Positions 15,426 to 24,230 of a stretch of 47,166 bases of DNA are shown piece by piece (the stretch's first letter is position 1; every line of letters starts with the position of its first letter). Source of the stretch: CAYMUL01 sp964393605 (GTDB lineage: Bacteria; Bacteroidota; Ignavibacteria; Ignavibacteriales; Ignavibacteriaceae). Where the stretch lies: contig CAYMUL010000026.1 of assembly GCA_964393605.1 (NCBI GenBank), positions 1 to 47,166 of the forward strand. Direction: 5' to 3'. The notes beneath the pieces are model-generated. The model had not been told where the DNA came from and ran no database searches. It saw only the letters and a program-made list of their open reading frames with translations. A program made the translations under genes and the position numbers.

Positions 15426-16678
15426 TCCTTAAACTTTTTAAAAAGAAGTGATGCATTGTGTCCGCCGAATCCGAATGTATTGGAAATTGCGGCATCGATT
15501 TTTTTTCTTGTCGGGAGTAATGCGCTGTAATTCAAGTCGCATTCGGGATCGGGTGAGATTAAATTAATTGTCGGTGGAACAATATCATTTTTCACCGAGA
15601 GTACGGTTGCAATGGCTTCAATACCTCCTGCAGCACCGAGCAAATGTCCCGTCATTGATTTTATAGAACAAACAACCATGTCATAAGCATGATTACTAAA
15701 AACAGTTTTAATAGCTTTTGTTTCAGTAACATCGTTGTAAGGAGTTGATGTACCGTGGGCGTTGATATGATCAATATCGTTGGGTGTTAATCCTGCGTCT
15801 TCAATCGCCAATTTCATTGCACGGATAGCACCATCTCCGCTTGGTTCGGGTGCGGTGATATGATGTGCATCGGCAGTAATTCCAATTCCGGCGAGTTCGG
15901 CATAAATCGTCGCGCCGCGGTTCAATGCATGATTCAATTCTTCAAGTAGAAGCGTGCCTGCACCTTCTCCCATCACGAATCCGTTTCTATCTTTATCAAA
16001 CGGACGCGAAGCTTCTCTATAACGATCGTTCCAGGTTGATAACGCTTTCATCGCACTAAATCCACCGATAGAAAATTGTGTGATTGCCGCTTCCGAGCCG
16101 CCGCAAATCATCATATCGGCACTTCCCCGCTGAATGTGCATGAATGCATCCGATATTGAATGTGATGCAGTTGCGCATGCGGATGTTGTTGAATAGTTCG
16201 GACCTTTCAATCCAAATTTTATCGAGATATGCCCGGCTGCAATATCGGCTATCATCATCGTTACAAAAAAGGGGGAAAGTTTTTTAGGATCTTTTTCGGG
16301 AAAGAAAGTTTCGCATTGGTCTTCAATTGATTTAAGTCCTCCGATTCCGGAACCATAAATCACTCCGAATCTTTCCAAATTAATTTTAGAAAGATCGATT
16401 TTTGCATCGAGCAATGCCATCTCCGAAGAAGCGAGAGAATACTGCGAGAACAAATCCATTCTTCGAATATTTTTTTTTTCGATGAATTGAATCGCATCAA
16501 AATTTTTTACTTCTGCCGCAAATCTTGTATCATACTTTTCGGCATCGAATTTTGTAATTGGCGCAACTCCATTCTCCCCTTTTAAAAGAGCTTCCCAAAA
16601 AGAATGAACATCGTTTCCGATAGGTGTGATTGCACCAAGCCCGGTAACAACAACTCTTCGGCGGTTATTTGTATTCAT
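15422..16678 (-). CDS. fabF: Beta-ketoacyl-ACP synthase II
   Basis: Elongating condensing enzyme of type II fatty acid synthesis. The 418-residue protein has nucleophile Cys168 in TTSACATASHS, and the two histidines in NAHGTSTPYND and KSMTGHLLGAAGG. The length is that of FabF. It lies 72 nt downstream of acpP, and that gap contains a strong hairpin (16695-16738). The stop overlaps the rnc start, so fabF and rnc are coupled. Confidence 0.97.
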   Translation of the reverse strand: MNTNNRRRVVVTGLGAITPIGNDVHSFWEALLKGENGVAPITKFDAEKYDTRFAAEVKNFDAIQFIEKKNIRRMDLFSQYSLASSEMALLDAKIDLSKINLERFGVIYGSGIGGLKSIEDQCETFFPEKDPKKLSPFFVTMMIADIAAGHISIKFGLKGPNYSTTSACATASHSISDAFMHIQRGSADMMICGGSEAAITQFSIGGFSAMKALSTWNDRYREASRPFDKDRNGFVMGEGAGTLLLEELNHALNRGATIYAELAGIGITADAHHITAPEPSGDGAIRAMKLAIEDAGLTPNDIDHINAHGTSTPYNDVTETKAIKTVFSNHAYDMVVCSIKSMTGHLLGAAGGIEAIATVLSVKNDIVPPTINLISPDPECDLNYSALLPTRKKIDAAISNTFGFGGHNASLLFKKFKE

Positions 16679-16694
16679 TCAGAATATAATAAAT

Positions 16695-16738
16695 GGTTGT
16701 CTTTACGGTGAAGATTTGAATTTACGGCAAAGACAACC
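16695..16738 (-). terminator. Long intercistronic hairpin between acpP and fabF
   Basis: A perfect 10-bp stem, GGTTGTCTTT (16695-16704) with AAAGACAACC (16729-16738), encloses an inner imperfect helix and a short loop. On the transcribed minus strand it is followed by an AT-rich ATTTATTATATT stretch with no clean T-run. It is likely a partial terminator or an mRNA-stabilising/processing hairpin that sets acpP expression above fabF. That role is inferred. Confidence 0.6.
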
Positions 16739-16750
16739 GGTTGAAAAGAA

Positions 16751-16984
16751 TTAGCTAATTTTGCTTTGCAAATAGCTTACTGCATCTCCTACAGTTCCAA
16801 TTTTTTCGGCATCTTCGTCCGGAATTGAAATGTTGAAAGCACTTTCGAATCCCATTACCAATTCAACGATGTCGAGAGAATCTGCGCCGAGATCATTCGT
16901 AAATGATGCGGCATGTGTAACTTGAGATTCTTCTACACCAAGTTTATCAATAATGATTTCTTTAACTTTTGCTTCAACGTTCAT
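16751..16984 (-). CDS. acpP: Acyl carrier protein
   Basis: Carries growing acyl chains on 4'-phosphopantetheine. The 77-residue acidic protein has the attachment Ser36 in GADSLDIVEL. AcpS, the enzyme that loads it, is encoded at 22153-22527. A strong AAGGAG box stands just upstream of the ATG. It lies between fabG and fabF, the usual place. Confidence 0.98.
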   Translation of the reverse strand: MNVEAKVKEIIIDKLGVEESQVTHAASFTNDLGADSLDIVELVMGFESAFNISIPDEDAEKIGTVGDAVSYLQSKIS

Positions 16985-17021
16985 TGATATCTCCTTTTTT
17001 AGTTATTATGTGTTAAGAAAA

Positions 17022-17768
17022 TTACATTGTCATTCCACCGTCAACAGCAAAAACCTGTCCGGTGATATAATCCGAATATTCGGAAGATAAAAAGAGTGTT
17101 AAGTTTGCAATATCTTCCGGTCTTCCCAATCTTTTTAAAGGGATTAACGAAAAGATAGCTTCTTTTTGTTTCTCATTCAATTTATTTGTCATATCTGTTT
17201 CAATAAAGCCCGGCGCAATTATATTAACATTTATGTTACGGCTGGCGACTTCTTTTGCAATCGATTTTGAAAAACCGATTACGCCTGCTTTTGATGCAAC
17301 ATAATTCGCCTGCCCGGGATTACCGGTGATTCCGACTATCGATGAAATATTTATCATCCGTCCAAACTTTTGGGACATCATCGGCTTCAGCGCGGCTTTA
17401 GTTAAATTGAATACACTTTTCAAATTTGCATTAAGAACAGAATCGAAATCCGATTCACTCATTCTTAAGAGTAGATTGTCTTTCGTTATTCCAGCGTTAT
17501 TAACAAGAAAATCTAATCTCTTAAATTTTTCCAAAGCAAAGTTAATAACCTCTTCGGCATCTTTCAACAAGGAAGCATCACTTTTTTTTCCGCAGACTTC
17601 TGCGCCTTTAGAGGCACATTCCTCTTCAATTTTTTTTGCGGCTTCTTCAGAACTGTGATAAGTGAAGACAACTTTACAGCCTGCTTCGGAATATTTTTCG
17701 ACGATAGCTTTGCCGATACCGCGCGATCCGCCGGTTACAAGCGCAACTTTATCCTTTAGATTGAACAT
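17022..17768 (-). CDS. fabG: 3-oxoacyl-ACP reductase
   Basis: NADPH-dependent short-chain dehydrogenase that reduces beta-ketoacyl-ACP. The 248-residue protein has the cofactor motif TGGSRGIGKAI (12-22), NNAGI, the catalytic Ser in ISSIVG, the YVASK Tyr-Lys pair and the C-terminal GGMTM ending typical of FabG. It overlaps the preceding cysteine-rich gene by 20 nt and is followed by acpP after 37 nt. Confidence 0.96.
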   Translation of the reverse strand: MFNLKDKVALVTGGSRGIGKAIVEKYSEAGCKVVFTYHSSEEAAKKIEEECASKGAEVCGKKSDASLLKDAEEVINFALEKFKRLDFLVNNAGITKDNLLLRMSESDFDSVLNANLKSVFNLTKAALKPMMSQKFGRMINISSIVGITGNPGQANYVASKAGVIGFSKSIAKEVASRNINVNIIAPGFIETDMTNKLNEKQKEAIFSLIPLKRLGRPEDIANLTLFLSSEYSDYITGQVFAVDGGMTM

Positions 17769-18351
17769 ACATTTTGCTTTCTTCTAATTCTCTAAAATAT
17801 TCTTCACGATATTGTGATAACTCTTCATAGCCATCTTCACCGAGAAGATGAATTATTTCTTCTTTGCAATATTCAAAAATTGTTGAATTGTTGACGGGAT
17901 ATTTATTGCAATATTTTAAACGATCGATATGTTCATGATCGACAGTCAGCGCGCCCTGATAAACAGTCAACGGGAATAGAATGCAGTACAACGGCTTTCT
18001 CTTCCACTTATCTTCTTTTTTTTGTAAAGAAATTTTTTGGAGCGTGCAATAACCTTCTTTATCTAAAAACGTACATTTCTTATTAATGATTTCAGTGCCG
18101 ACTGCAATACCGGAATTAAAATCATCATCCTCTTCCGGACGCTCGAACCATTTAGTAATATTTTTATTTTGTGTTGAATCCATGCAAGGAATGATTTCAT
18201 CTTTTGTCTTCATTATCTGTACGAACTCATCGAAATCCGTGTACACGCCATAATGACAACATTCACCGTTACATTTGCATGCAAACTTAAATGTGAAAAT
18301 CATCGGATCGATCTTCAACCCTTTGATAACTTTTGAAAAATTATCTGACAT
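17749..18351 (-). CDS. Cysteine-cluster protein (YkgJ/DUF3109-like), function unknown
   Basis: A 200-residue cytosolic protein with ten or so cysteines. The N-terminal cluster reads ACKCNGECCHYG, followed by single cysteines in PCMDS, KKCTFLDKEGYC, LYCILFP and KYCNK. This spacing resembles the zinc or iron-sulfur cysteine-cluster families YkgJ/DUF3109. It lies between fabD and fabG, overlapping fabG by 20 nt and sharing a TAATG junction with fabD, so it must be made together with the fatty acid enzymes. I do not know its function. Confidence 0.65.
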   Translation of the reverse strand: MSDNFSKVIKGLKIDPMIFTFKFACKCNGECCHYGVYTDFDEFVQIMKTKDEIIPCMDSTQNKNITKWFERPEEDDDFNSGIAVGTEIINKKCTFLDKEGYCTLQKISLQKKEDKWKRKPLYCILFPLTVYQGALTVDHEHIDRLKYCNKYPVNNSTIFEYCKEEIIHLLGEDGYEELSQYREEYFRELEESKMYVQSKG

Positions 18352-19265
18352 TATAAATATTTCTCCACATCGGAATATTTATCGATTGAAAAACATTGTA
18401 CATCGGGATTTATTCTTTTCACTAAACCCTGCAGAACTTTGCCGGGACCAATTTCATAAAATTCTGTGAAGTCATCGCCAATCATGTTCCGAATAGTATC
18501 ATCCCACTTTACAGGACTTGTAACCTGTTCGATTAAAAGATTTTTGATTTCACTCTTATCCGTAATGGGTTTCGCGGTAACGTTTGCATAAACGGGTTTC
18601 CGTGCCTCATAAAAATTATAATTTTTAATTTCGGATGAGAGAGTTTCTTTTGCAGATTGCATCAGAGGAGAATGGAATGCGCCGCTAACGACAAGCTCTT
18701 TGACAAGTTTCGCGCCTCTGGTTTTTGCAATTTCCATTGCTTTGCGAACGCCAGTAACCGATCCTGAAATTACAATTTGTCCGGGCGAATTGAAATTAGC
18801 ACACTGCACAATTCCTTCGGAAGATGCCTCTTCGCAAACTTGAATTAAAAGATCGGATTGCAAACCGACAACAGCCGCCATCGTTCCCGGATTGTCGATA
18901 CCTGATCTCTGCATCGCTTTGCCGCGCAAACGGACGAGTTGAACTGCATCATAAAATTGAATTGCACCGCACGCAACAAGCGCACTGTATTCGCCGAGAG
19001 AATGCCCTGCCGCGCCTTCAAAATCAAGTGTGCGGATGATGCTTGCCAATACAACACTGTGCAGAAAAATTGCAGGTTGGGTAAATTCGGTTTGCTTTAG
19101 TTCTTCTTCCGGACCTTGAAACATGATGTGCGATAAATTTATTCCGAGTGCGCCGTCTGCAGTTCGAATCATTTCTTTTGCTTCAACGGAGTTCTCAAAA
19201 ATATCTTTGCACATCCCGACATATTGCGAACCCTGTCCGGGAAATAAGAAAGCGCGTTTGCTCAA
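18351..19265 (-). CDS. fabD: Malonyl-CoA:ACP transacylase
   Basis: Transfers malonyl from CoA to ACP. The 304-residue protein starts FLFPGQGSQ, has nucleophile Ser89 in GHSLGEYSAL, and a catalytic His in SGAFHSPLM near residue 200. It overlaps fabH by 4 nt and the cysteine-cluster gene by 1 nt (TAATG). Confidence 0.97.
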   Translation of the reverse strand: MSKRAFLFPGQGSQYVGMCKDIFENSVEAKEMIRTADGALGINLSHIMFQGPEEELKQTEFTQPAIFLHSVVLASIIRTLDFEGAAGHSLGEYSALVACGAIQFYDAVQLVRLRGKAMQRSGIDNPGTMAAVVGLQSDLLIQVCEEASSEGIVQCANFNSPGQIVISGSVTGVRKAMEIAKTRGAKLVKELVVSGAFHSPLMQSAKETLSSEIKNYNFYEARKPVYANVTAKPITDKSEIKNLLIEQVTSPVKWDDTIRNMIGDDFTEFYEIGPGKVLQGLVKRINPDVQCFSIDKYSDVEKYL

Positions 19266-20263
19266 TTATCGATTCCCCAAACGTAATAACAAGCACCCCA
19301 CGTAAAACCCGCACCAAATGCGGCGAAGATCAACTTATCCCCTTTTTTAATTTTTCCTGCGCGATAATATTCTACCAAACAAAGTGGAATGGTTGCCGCA
19401 GTTGTGTTGCCGAATCTATCAATATTAATCATCACTTTGTCAAGTCCGACACCCATTCTCTCCGCAGTTGCATTTATAATTCTCATGTTCGCTTGATGAG
19501 GCACGAGATAACTAATATCTTCCCCGACCAAATTATTGTTCTTCATTATCTCTGCGGAAACATCAGCCATTCCGACAACTGCAACTTTAAATACAGACTT
19601 TCCATCTTGATAAAGATAGTGCCATCTGTTATTAACGGTCTCAACCGAAGAAGGATTTAAACTTCCGCCGGCTTTCATATACAACAGATCTTTTCCGCCG
19701 CCATCGGAACGGAGAATTGAATCTTGCAATCCGATTGAAGTATCGTTAGAAGGTTCGAGAAGAACAGCCGCCGCACCGTCTCCAAAAAGTATTGCATTGT
19801 TGCGATCTGTGTAATCAACAATCGCGCTCATTTTATCTGCGCCGATTACTAAAACTTTTTTGTATGTACCTGATTCGATAAGCGAAGAACCGACTTGAAA
19901 TGCGTATAAAAATCCTGAGCAAGCGGCAGAGAGATCGAAGCACCAAGCATTCTTTGCACCGACTTTATTTTGCACTAAACACGCTGTCGCCGGAAAAAAC
20001 ATATCCGGTGTTACGGTTGCAACGATTATAACTTCTATATCAAGCGGATTAATATTGTAAGATTTAAGAAGGTCTTTTGTCGCTTCAGCCGCCATATCGC
20101 TTGTCGCACCGTTTTCCATTTTTCTTCTTTCGGAAATTCCGGTACGGGTGCGAATCCACTCGTCGTTTGTATCGAGGATTGATTCGAAGTATTTATTATC
20201 CATCACTTTTTCGGGAACGTACATTCCGACCGCAGTGATGAGTGAGGTTATTTTTTTATTCAT
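19262..20263 (-). CDS. fabH: Beta-ketoacyl-ACP synthase III
   Basis: Starts fatty acid synthesis by condensing an acyl-CoA primer with malonyl-ACP. The 333-residue protein has Cys115 in LSAACSGFLYA, His in PHQANMRII and a C-terminal Asn in the FGNTTAATIP segment. The end FGAGFTWGACYYVWG is family-typical. It overlaps plsX by 8 nt and fabD by 4 nt. Confidence 0.97.
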   Translation of the reverse strand: MNKKITSLITAVGMYVPEKVMDNKYFESILDTNDEWIRTRTGISERRKMENGATSDMAAEATKDLLKSYNINPLDIEVIIVATVTPDMFFPATACLVQNKVGAKNAWCFDLSAACSGFLYAFQVGSSLIESGTYKKVLVIGADKMSAIVDYTDRNNAILFGDGAAAVLLEPSNDTSIGLQDSILRSDGGGKDLLYMKAGGSLNPSSVETVNNRWHYLYQDGKSVFKVAVVGMADVSAEIMKNNNLVGEDISYLVPHQANMRIINATAERMGVGLDKVMINIDRFGNTTAATIPLCLVEYYRAGKIKKGDKLIFAAFGAGFTWGACYYVWGIDN

Positions 20264-21305
20264 TTGTAGTTACCAAAATATTAGAATTCAATTTTAATGA
20301 TTGTTCGATTTTTGAGATCAACTTTCGTTCAACCATTTCCTTCGCACGCAGAACCATATTCTTAATTGCCAGAACAGAACTTGAACCATGCCCGATAATA
20401 GTAATTCCCTTCAAACCCAAAAGAGGAAGCCCGCCATACTCTTGATAATCAAGCGGTTTGAATGCTTCTTTCATCGTCGGTTTCAACATTCCGATTTTAA
20501 GTTTGTTGATGAGAGATTTCTCCGCATGTTGTCTAAAAAGTGCTCTCATGAATTTGGGAAATGATTCGCCAAATTTTATTAAAATATTTCCGACGAATCC
20601 ATCGCACACAACAACATTTGCACATCCGGCAAACAAATCTCTTCCCTCAACATTTCCGATGAAATTGAGTTGGGAATTTTTAAGAAGCTCATAGGTTTCT
20701 TTAATTGTCTTTCCGCCTTTACCTTCTTCTTCGCCAACGCTCAATAATGCTACGGTAGGATTTTTAATATTGAAAAGTGTTTCAACATAAATACTTCCCA
20801 ACATTGCAAAACCAAAAAGATGGGAAGGTTTAGAATCAACATTTGAACCGACATCAAAAATAGTTGTAATATTTTTTTCTGTTGGAAAGTATGTTCCCAT
20901 TGTCGAGCGTTCAATTCCTTCAATTCTTCCGAGGACCAAATTTGAAGCGGCGGCTACTGCGCCTGTATTGCCTGCGCTAACAAACGCATCGGCTTTTCCT
21001 TCTTTAACTAAATTTAATCCTCGCACTAAAGAAGAGTCGGGTTTAGAAATTACGGCTCGCGTCGGGTTGTCTTTCATTCCGATAACATCGGAAGCGTGCA
21101 CAATATTTTTTTCGGGAAACGAAACAGAATTATTTTTCAGCGTTTCAAGAATTTTAGATTTATCACCGACGAGAATAACTTCAATGCCGGAGAAACTATT
21201 TTGCGCTTCAACTGCGCCGAGAACATCATTGTTCGGCGCAAAGTCTCCTCCCATTGCATCAACAACGATGCGCACGGGTGAAGATGAACTTGTTGGGTCT
21301 CCCAT
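20256..21305 (-). CDS. plsX: Phosphate acyltransferase PlsX
   Basis: Makes acyl-phosphate from acyl-ACP for phospholipid synthesis (PlsX/PlsY route). The 349-residue protein has VVDAMGGDFAP, SAGNTGAV and the conserved NVEGRDLFAG and CDGFVGNI segments. It follows rpmF by 15 nt; a 7-bp hairpin overlaps the rpmF stop in between. The order rpmF-plsX-fabH is conserved in many bacteria. Confidence 0.96.
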   Translation of the reverse strand: MGDPTSSSSPVRIVVDAMGGDFAPNNDVLGAVEAQNSFSGIEVILVGDKSKILETLKNNSVSFPEKNIVHASDVIGMKDNPTRAVISKPDSSLVRGLNLVKEGKADAFVSAGNTGAVAAASNLVLGRIEGIERSTMGTYFPTEKNITTIFDVGSNVDSKPSHLFGFAMLGSIYVETLFNIKNPTVALLSVGEEEGKGGKTIKETYELLKNSQLNFIGNVEGRDLFAGCANVVVCDGFVGNILIKFGESFPKFMRALFRQHAEKSLINKLKIGMLKPTMKEAFKPLDYQEYGGLPLLGLKGITIIGHGSSSVLAIKNMVLRAKEMVERKLISKIEQSLKLNSNILVTTNE

Positions 21306-21316
21306 TAAAATTTAAT

Positions 21317-21335
21317 GTTCCTAATTTTTAGGAAC
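21317..21335 (-). promoter_or_regulatory. Hairpin at the rpmF stop, upstream of plsX
   Basis: GTTCCTA (21317-21323) pairs with TAGGAAC (21329-21335) around a 5-nt A/T loop. It contains the rpmF stop codon and ends 12 nt before the plsX start. It may tune plsX translation or mRNA processing; no U-tract makes it a terminator. Confidence 0.4.
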
Positions 21336-21500
21336 GAACATTGAACGGCCGTTATAATATCCGCATGATGGGCATGCATGATGTGCTAATTTTAACTCGC
21401 CACAATTTGAACAAGCGCTCAAAGTTGGCGCAACTGCTTTGTAATGTGTACGTCTCTTATCGCGTCTTGTTTTGGACATTTTTCTCTTGGGATTTGGCAT
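21321..21500 (-). CDS. rpmF: 50S ribosomal protein L32
   Basis: A 59-residue protein read directly from the gap between DUF177 and plsX. It begins MPNPKRKMSKTRRDKRR and has the zinc-ribbon pairs Cys30-x2-Cys33 and Cys43-x2-Cys46 (SACSNCGE, ACPSCGYYNG), ending FVPKN. It belongs to the large ribosomal subunit. It starts 37 nt after the DUF177 stop and precedes plsX, the standard neighbourhood. The zinc form is seen here; whether a zinc-free paralogue exists elsewhere cannot be told. Confidence 0.96.
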   Translation of the reverse strand: MPNPKRKMSKTRRDKRRTHYKAVAPTLSACSNCGELKLAHHACPSCGYYNGRSMFVPKN

Positions 21501-21537
21501 CGTTTCTTCTCTTTGTATTAATAAAAAATGTAAAAGT

Positions 21538-22038
21538 CTATTGTAATTTATTTTTTAATTCCATCAACGGAAGCCAACGATCATCGGTTGAACTTACATC
21601 GCAGTTGCAAGAACAAGTATTGAGATCGACACCACATTTAAGGCACAATCCTTTACAATCTTCTCTGCAAAGATTTTTTAATGGAATAGAAAGATTTGCA
21701 TAATCAAAAATTTCTTCGGTAATATCAATTTTATCTGCATCGGTCGGAAGATATTGGACATTAAGATCATCGGTATCTGCCGGTTTAATTCCCATGAAAA
21801 AAGCCATGGAAAAATTTACAGGCACGTTCGATTCAAACTCATTCGCACATCGATCACACAGGAATTTGGCTTTCAAACCGAGTTCGGCTTTCATTAAAAT
21901 TTGGTGATGATTTTTTGTTAAATCGATTTCCAATGTGTACTTGTCAAAGAACGGTTCCGCAAGTTTTAATTCGGAACTCTGTCCATAAAAACTTAAGTGA
22001 TGTGTACCCTCACTTAAGCCTGAAATTTTGATCTTCAT
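21538..22038 (-). CDS. DUF177 (YceD-like) protein
   Basis: A 166-residue protein with CDRCANEFE in the middle and a C-terminal cysteine cluster CREDCKGLCLKCGVDLNTC, the hallmark of DUF177. The family lies next to rpmF in most bacteria and has been linked to 23S rRNA accumulation or ribosome assembly. It is the first gene of the lipid-initiation operon here, and its promoter should lie in 22039-22130. Confidence 0.88.
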   Translation of the reverse strand: MKIKISGLSEGTHHLSFYGQSSELKLAEPFFDKYTLEIDLTKNHHQILMKAELGLKAKFLCDRCANEFESNVPVNFSMAFFMGIKPADTDDLNVQYLPTDADKIDITEEIFDYANLSIPLKNLCREDCKGLCLKCGVDLNTCSCNCDVSSTDDRWLPLMELKNKLQ

Positions 22039-22134
22039 TTTTGCTAAAAATTGAGAAAAAGATGGGCAAATATATCATTGCGCCTTTAGATAAGCAATAA
22101 GTTATATGATTTACTACTTACAAAAATAGGTTGA

Positions 22135-22158
22135 AGTTGAAGAAAAAAAACTTCAACT
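22135..22158. terminator. Hairpin at the 3' end of acpS
   Basis: AGTTGAAG (22135-22142) and CTTCAACT (22151-22158) form a perfect 8-bp stem with an 8-nt A loop (T on the minus strand). The acpS stop codon (22153-22155) lies inside it. The sequence beyond on the minus strand is AT-rich with a short T-run. Probably the terminator of the operon ending in acpS, although the T-rich tail is not immediate. Confidence 0.5.
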
Positions 22159-22527
22159 TTTATAAATAATTGCGATGCACGCAACATAATTTTGCGAATG
22201 GCTCATCGAGATTTGTAGCTGTTTATTGTCCGAAAGAAATTCACCGAGATTACCGAGCAAAGATGCCTTCGGCAGACCGCTTGGCTCATTAATTATTTCG
22301 ATATTTGTCCAGTTAAATTCTTTATTCCAGCCGGTTGTAAGGGCTTTGGCAATTGCCTCTTTTGCGGCGAAGCGTGCGGCGAGATGCTGATATTTATTAG
22401 CTTTTGAAAGGCAATATTCCAATTCTTTTTCGGTAAAGATTTTTTTTAAGAAACGCTCACCGAAATTATCAACGCTCTGTTTTATTCTATCGATTTCAAT
22501 AATATCGATACCGATTCCGATAATCAT
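22153..22527 (-). CDS. acpS: Holo-ACP synthase
   Basis: Transfers 4'-phosphopantetheine from CoA to ACP Ser36. From ATG 22527 the protein is 124 residues and starts MIIGIGIDIIEIDRI, with metal-binding Asp8 and the Glu of RFAAKEAIAKAL. An upstream in-frame start would add 16 unrelated residues inside ggt. The ATG overlaps the ggt stop in a TAATG junction, so translation is coupled. Its substrate gene acpP is in another operon 5 kb away. Confidence 0.94.
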   Translation of the reverse strand: MIIGIGIDIIEIDRIKQSVDNFGERFLKKIFTEKELEYCLSKANKYQHLAARFAAKEAIAKALTTGWNKEFNWTNIEIINEPSGLPKASLLGNLGEFLSDNKQLQISMSHSQNYVACIAIIYKS

Positions 22528-24230
22528 TAAAAACCTTCTGCAAGCCCGGAGCCGCGCGGATCGGTTGCACCCCAAATTACATTTTTCTTTTTATCAATCA
22601 TAATTGCTTCGACAAGTCCCAATCTTCTTAAATTCCCGAATTTATGTCCTGCAGTTTTTAAATTATCAATTACATCATTATTTAAGCCGTAAGGTTCGTA
22701 AAAAATTTCATCGGGGAACCATTGATGATGAATGCGGGGCGCATCAACTGCGGCTTGTAAGTCCATTTCAAATTCCATGCAATTCAACGCGACTTGCAGA
22801 ACAACCGTAATAATTGTTGAACCGCCCGGCGAACCGAGAACTAAAAATGGTTCATTGTTCTTCAAGATGATTGTCGGAGTCATAGAACTCAACATTCTTT
22901 TATTCGGAACGATTGCATTCGCTTCGCCGCCGAGCAAGCCAAACTGATTCGGCGTTCCCGGTTTTGCGGAGAAGTCATCCATTTCATTGTTTAAAAGAAA
23001 TCCGGCACCTTCGACAACTACACCCGAACCATAACCGGAGTTGATTGTTGTTGTCATACTCACTGCATTTCCGAATTGATCATAAATCGAAAAATGAGTT
23101 GTCTCTTCACTTTCCTGAAGCGCGGAAAAATCACCGGCTGAAATTTCGGATGATGGCTTTGCTTTATCTCCAATCATATCAAAAATTTCTTTCGCATAAG
23201 ATTTTGAAATCAGCTTATCAATTGGCACGGGAAAAAAATCGGGGTCGCCGAGATGCTGCGCACGGTCGGCGTACACAAACTTCATCGATTCAACCAATGC
23301 ATGAATATGTTTGCTCGAGTTCCAATCATATTTATCAAATGAAAAATTTTCGAGAATATTTAAAAGTTCAACGAGCGCAATTCCACCGGAAGATGGCGGC
23401 GGCATCGATACAATTTTGTAATCGTGATAACTTCCTTCAATCACATTTCTTTCTGCGGCTTGATAATTAATTAAATCTTGATGAGAAATATATCCGCCGC
23501 TATTTTTCATTTGGGCAACAATCAAATCTGCAACTTCGCCGGTGTAAAAACCATCTCTTCCTTTATCGCGAATGAGTTTAAGAGTTTTTGCTAAATCGGG
23601 TTGTTTGAAAATTTCTCCTTCGAGATATGCATCACCATTTTTGGTAAAGACTTTCCACGATGAGGGATATTTTTTAAAGATTGGTTGATAACCTTTGAAT
23701 GAACGAGCATTCGATTCGCTGAGAGGGAAACCTATTTCAGCCAGATTTATTGCGGGTTGGATGACATCGGTAAGTTTCATCGTGCCATATTTTTCAAGTG
23801 TGTAAAGCAAACCGGCAACACTTCCCGGCACACCGGAAGATGTTTCTCCTTCTTGACTTAATGCTTCGACAAAATTACCGAGCGAATCGAGATACATATC
23901 TCGAAATGCAGATGACGGTGCTTTCTCTCTAAAATCGATTGATGTGTTTGTTCCGTTTGCGAGATGAAGAACGATGAATCCTCCGCCGCCGATATTTCCG
24001 GCAACGGGATAAGTTACCGCAAGTGCAAAAGCGGTTGCAACTGCGGCATCAACGGCGTTCCCGCCTTTCTTCAAAATTGTTAGTCCCACTTTGGTTGCAA
24101 TCGGTTCGGCGGAAACAACCATTCCCCTCTCCCCTTTTTTTGCAAGTGGAGAATCGGGAAATAAATTTTGTGAAGAAAAAATTAATACAAAGAAAAGAAA
24201 AAATATTTTAGAAGAGATCGATTTTAGCAT
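22527..24230 (-). CDS. ggt: Gamma-glutamyltransferase
   Basis: Periplasmic Ntn-hydrolase that cleaves glutathione and other gamma-glutamyl compounds. The 567-residue precursor has an N-terminal signal peptide (about 1-25), the NAVDAAVATAFAL segment, and the autoprocessing site before Thr377 in EETTHFSIYD, which splits large and small subunits. Downstream GSPGGSTI builds the active site. It starts inside the last 23 nt of the MlaD-like gene and is coupled to acpS. Confidence 0.94.
   Translation of the reverse strand: MLKSISSKIFFLFFVLIFSSQNLFPDSPLAKKGERGMVVSAEPIATKVGLTILKKGGNAVDAAVATAFALAVTYPVAGNIGGGGFIVLHLANGTNTSIDFREKAPSSAFRDMYLDSLGNFVEALSQEGETSSGVPGSVAGLLYTLEKYGTMKLTDVIQPAINLAEIGFPLSESNARSFKGYQPIFKKYPSSWKVFTKNGDAYLEGEIFKQPDLAKTLKLIRDKGRDGFYTGEVADLIVAQMKNSGGYISHQDLINYQAAERNVIEGSYHDYKIVSMPPPSSGGIALVELLNILENFSFDKYDWNSSKHIHALVESMKFVYADRAQHLGDPDFFPVPIDKLISKSYAKEIFDMIGDKAKPSSEISAGDFSALQESEETTHFSIYDQFGNAVSMTTTINSGYGSGVVVEGAGFLLNNEMDDFSAKPGTPNQFGLLGGEANAIVPNKRMLSSMTPTIILKNNEPFLVLGSPGGSTIITVVLQVALNCMEFEMDLQAAVDAPRIHHQWFPDEIFYEPYGLNNDVIDNLKTAGHKFGNLRRLGLVEAIMIDKKKNVIWGATDPRGSGLAEGF

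Noticed and set aside
18803..18822. TTCCTTCGGAA in fabD and a TGCCTTCGGCA in acpS as further hairpin elements
   Set aside because: Both lie in conserved coding sequence in frame and lack the second hairpin of the twin element.
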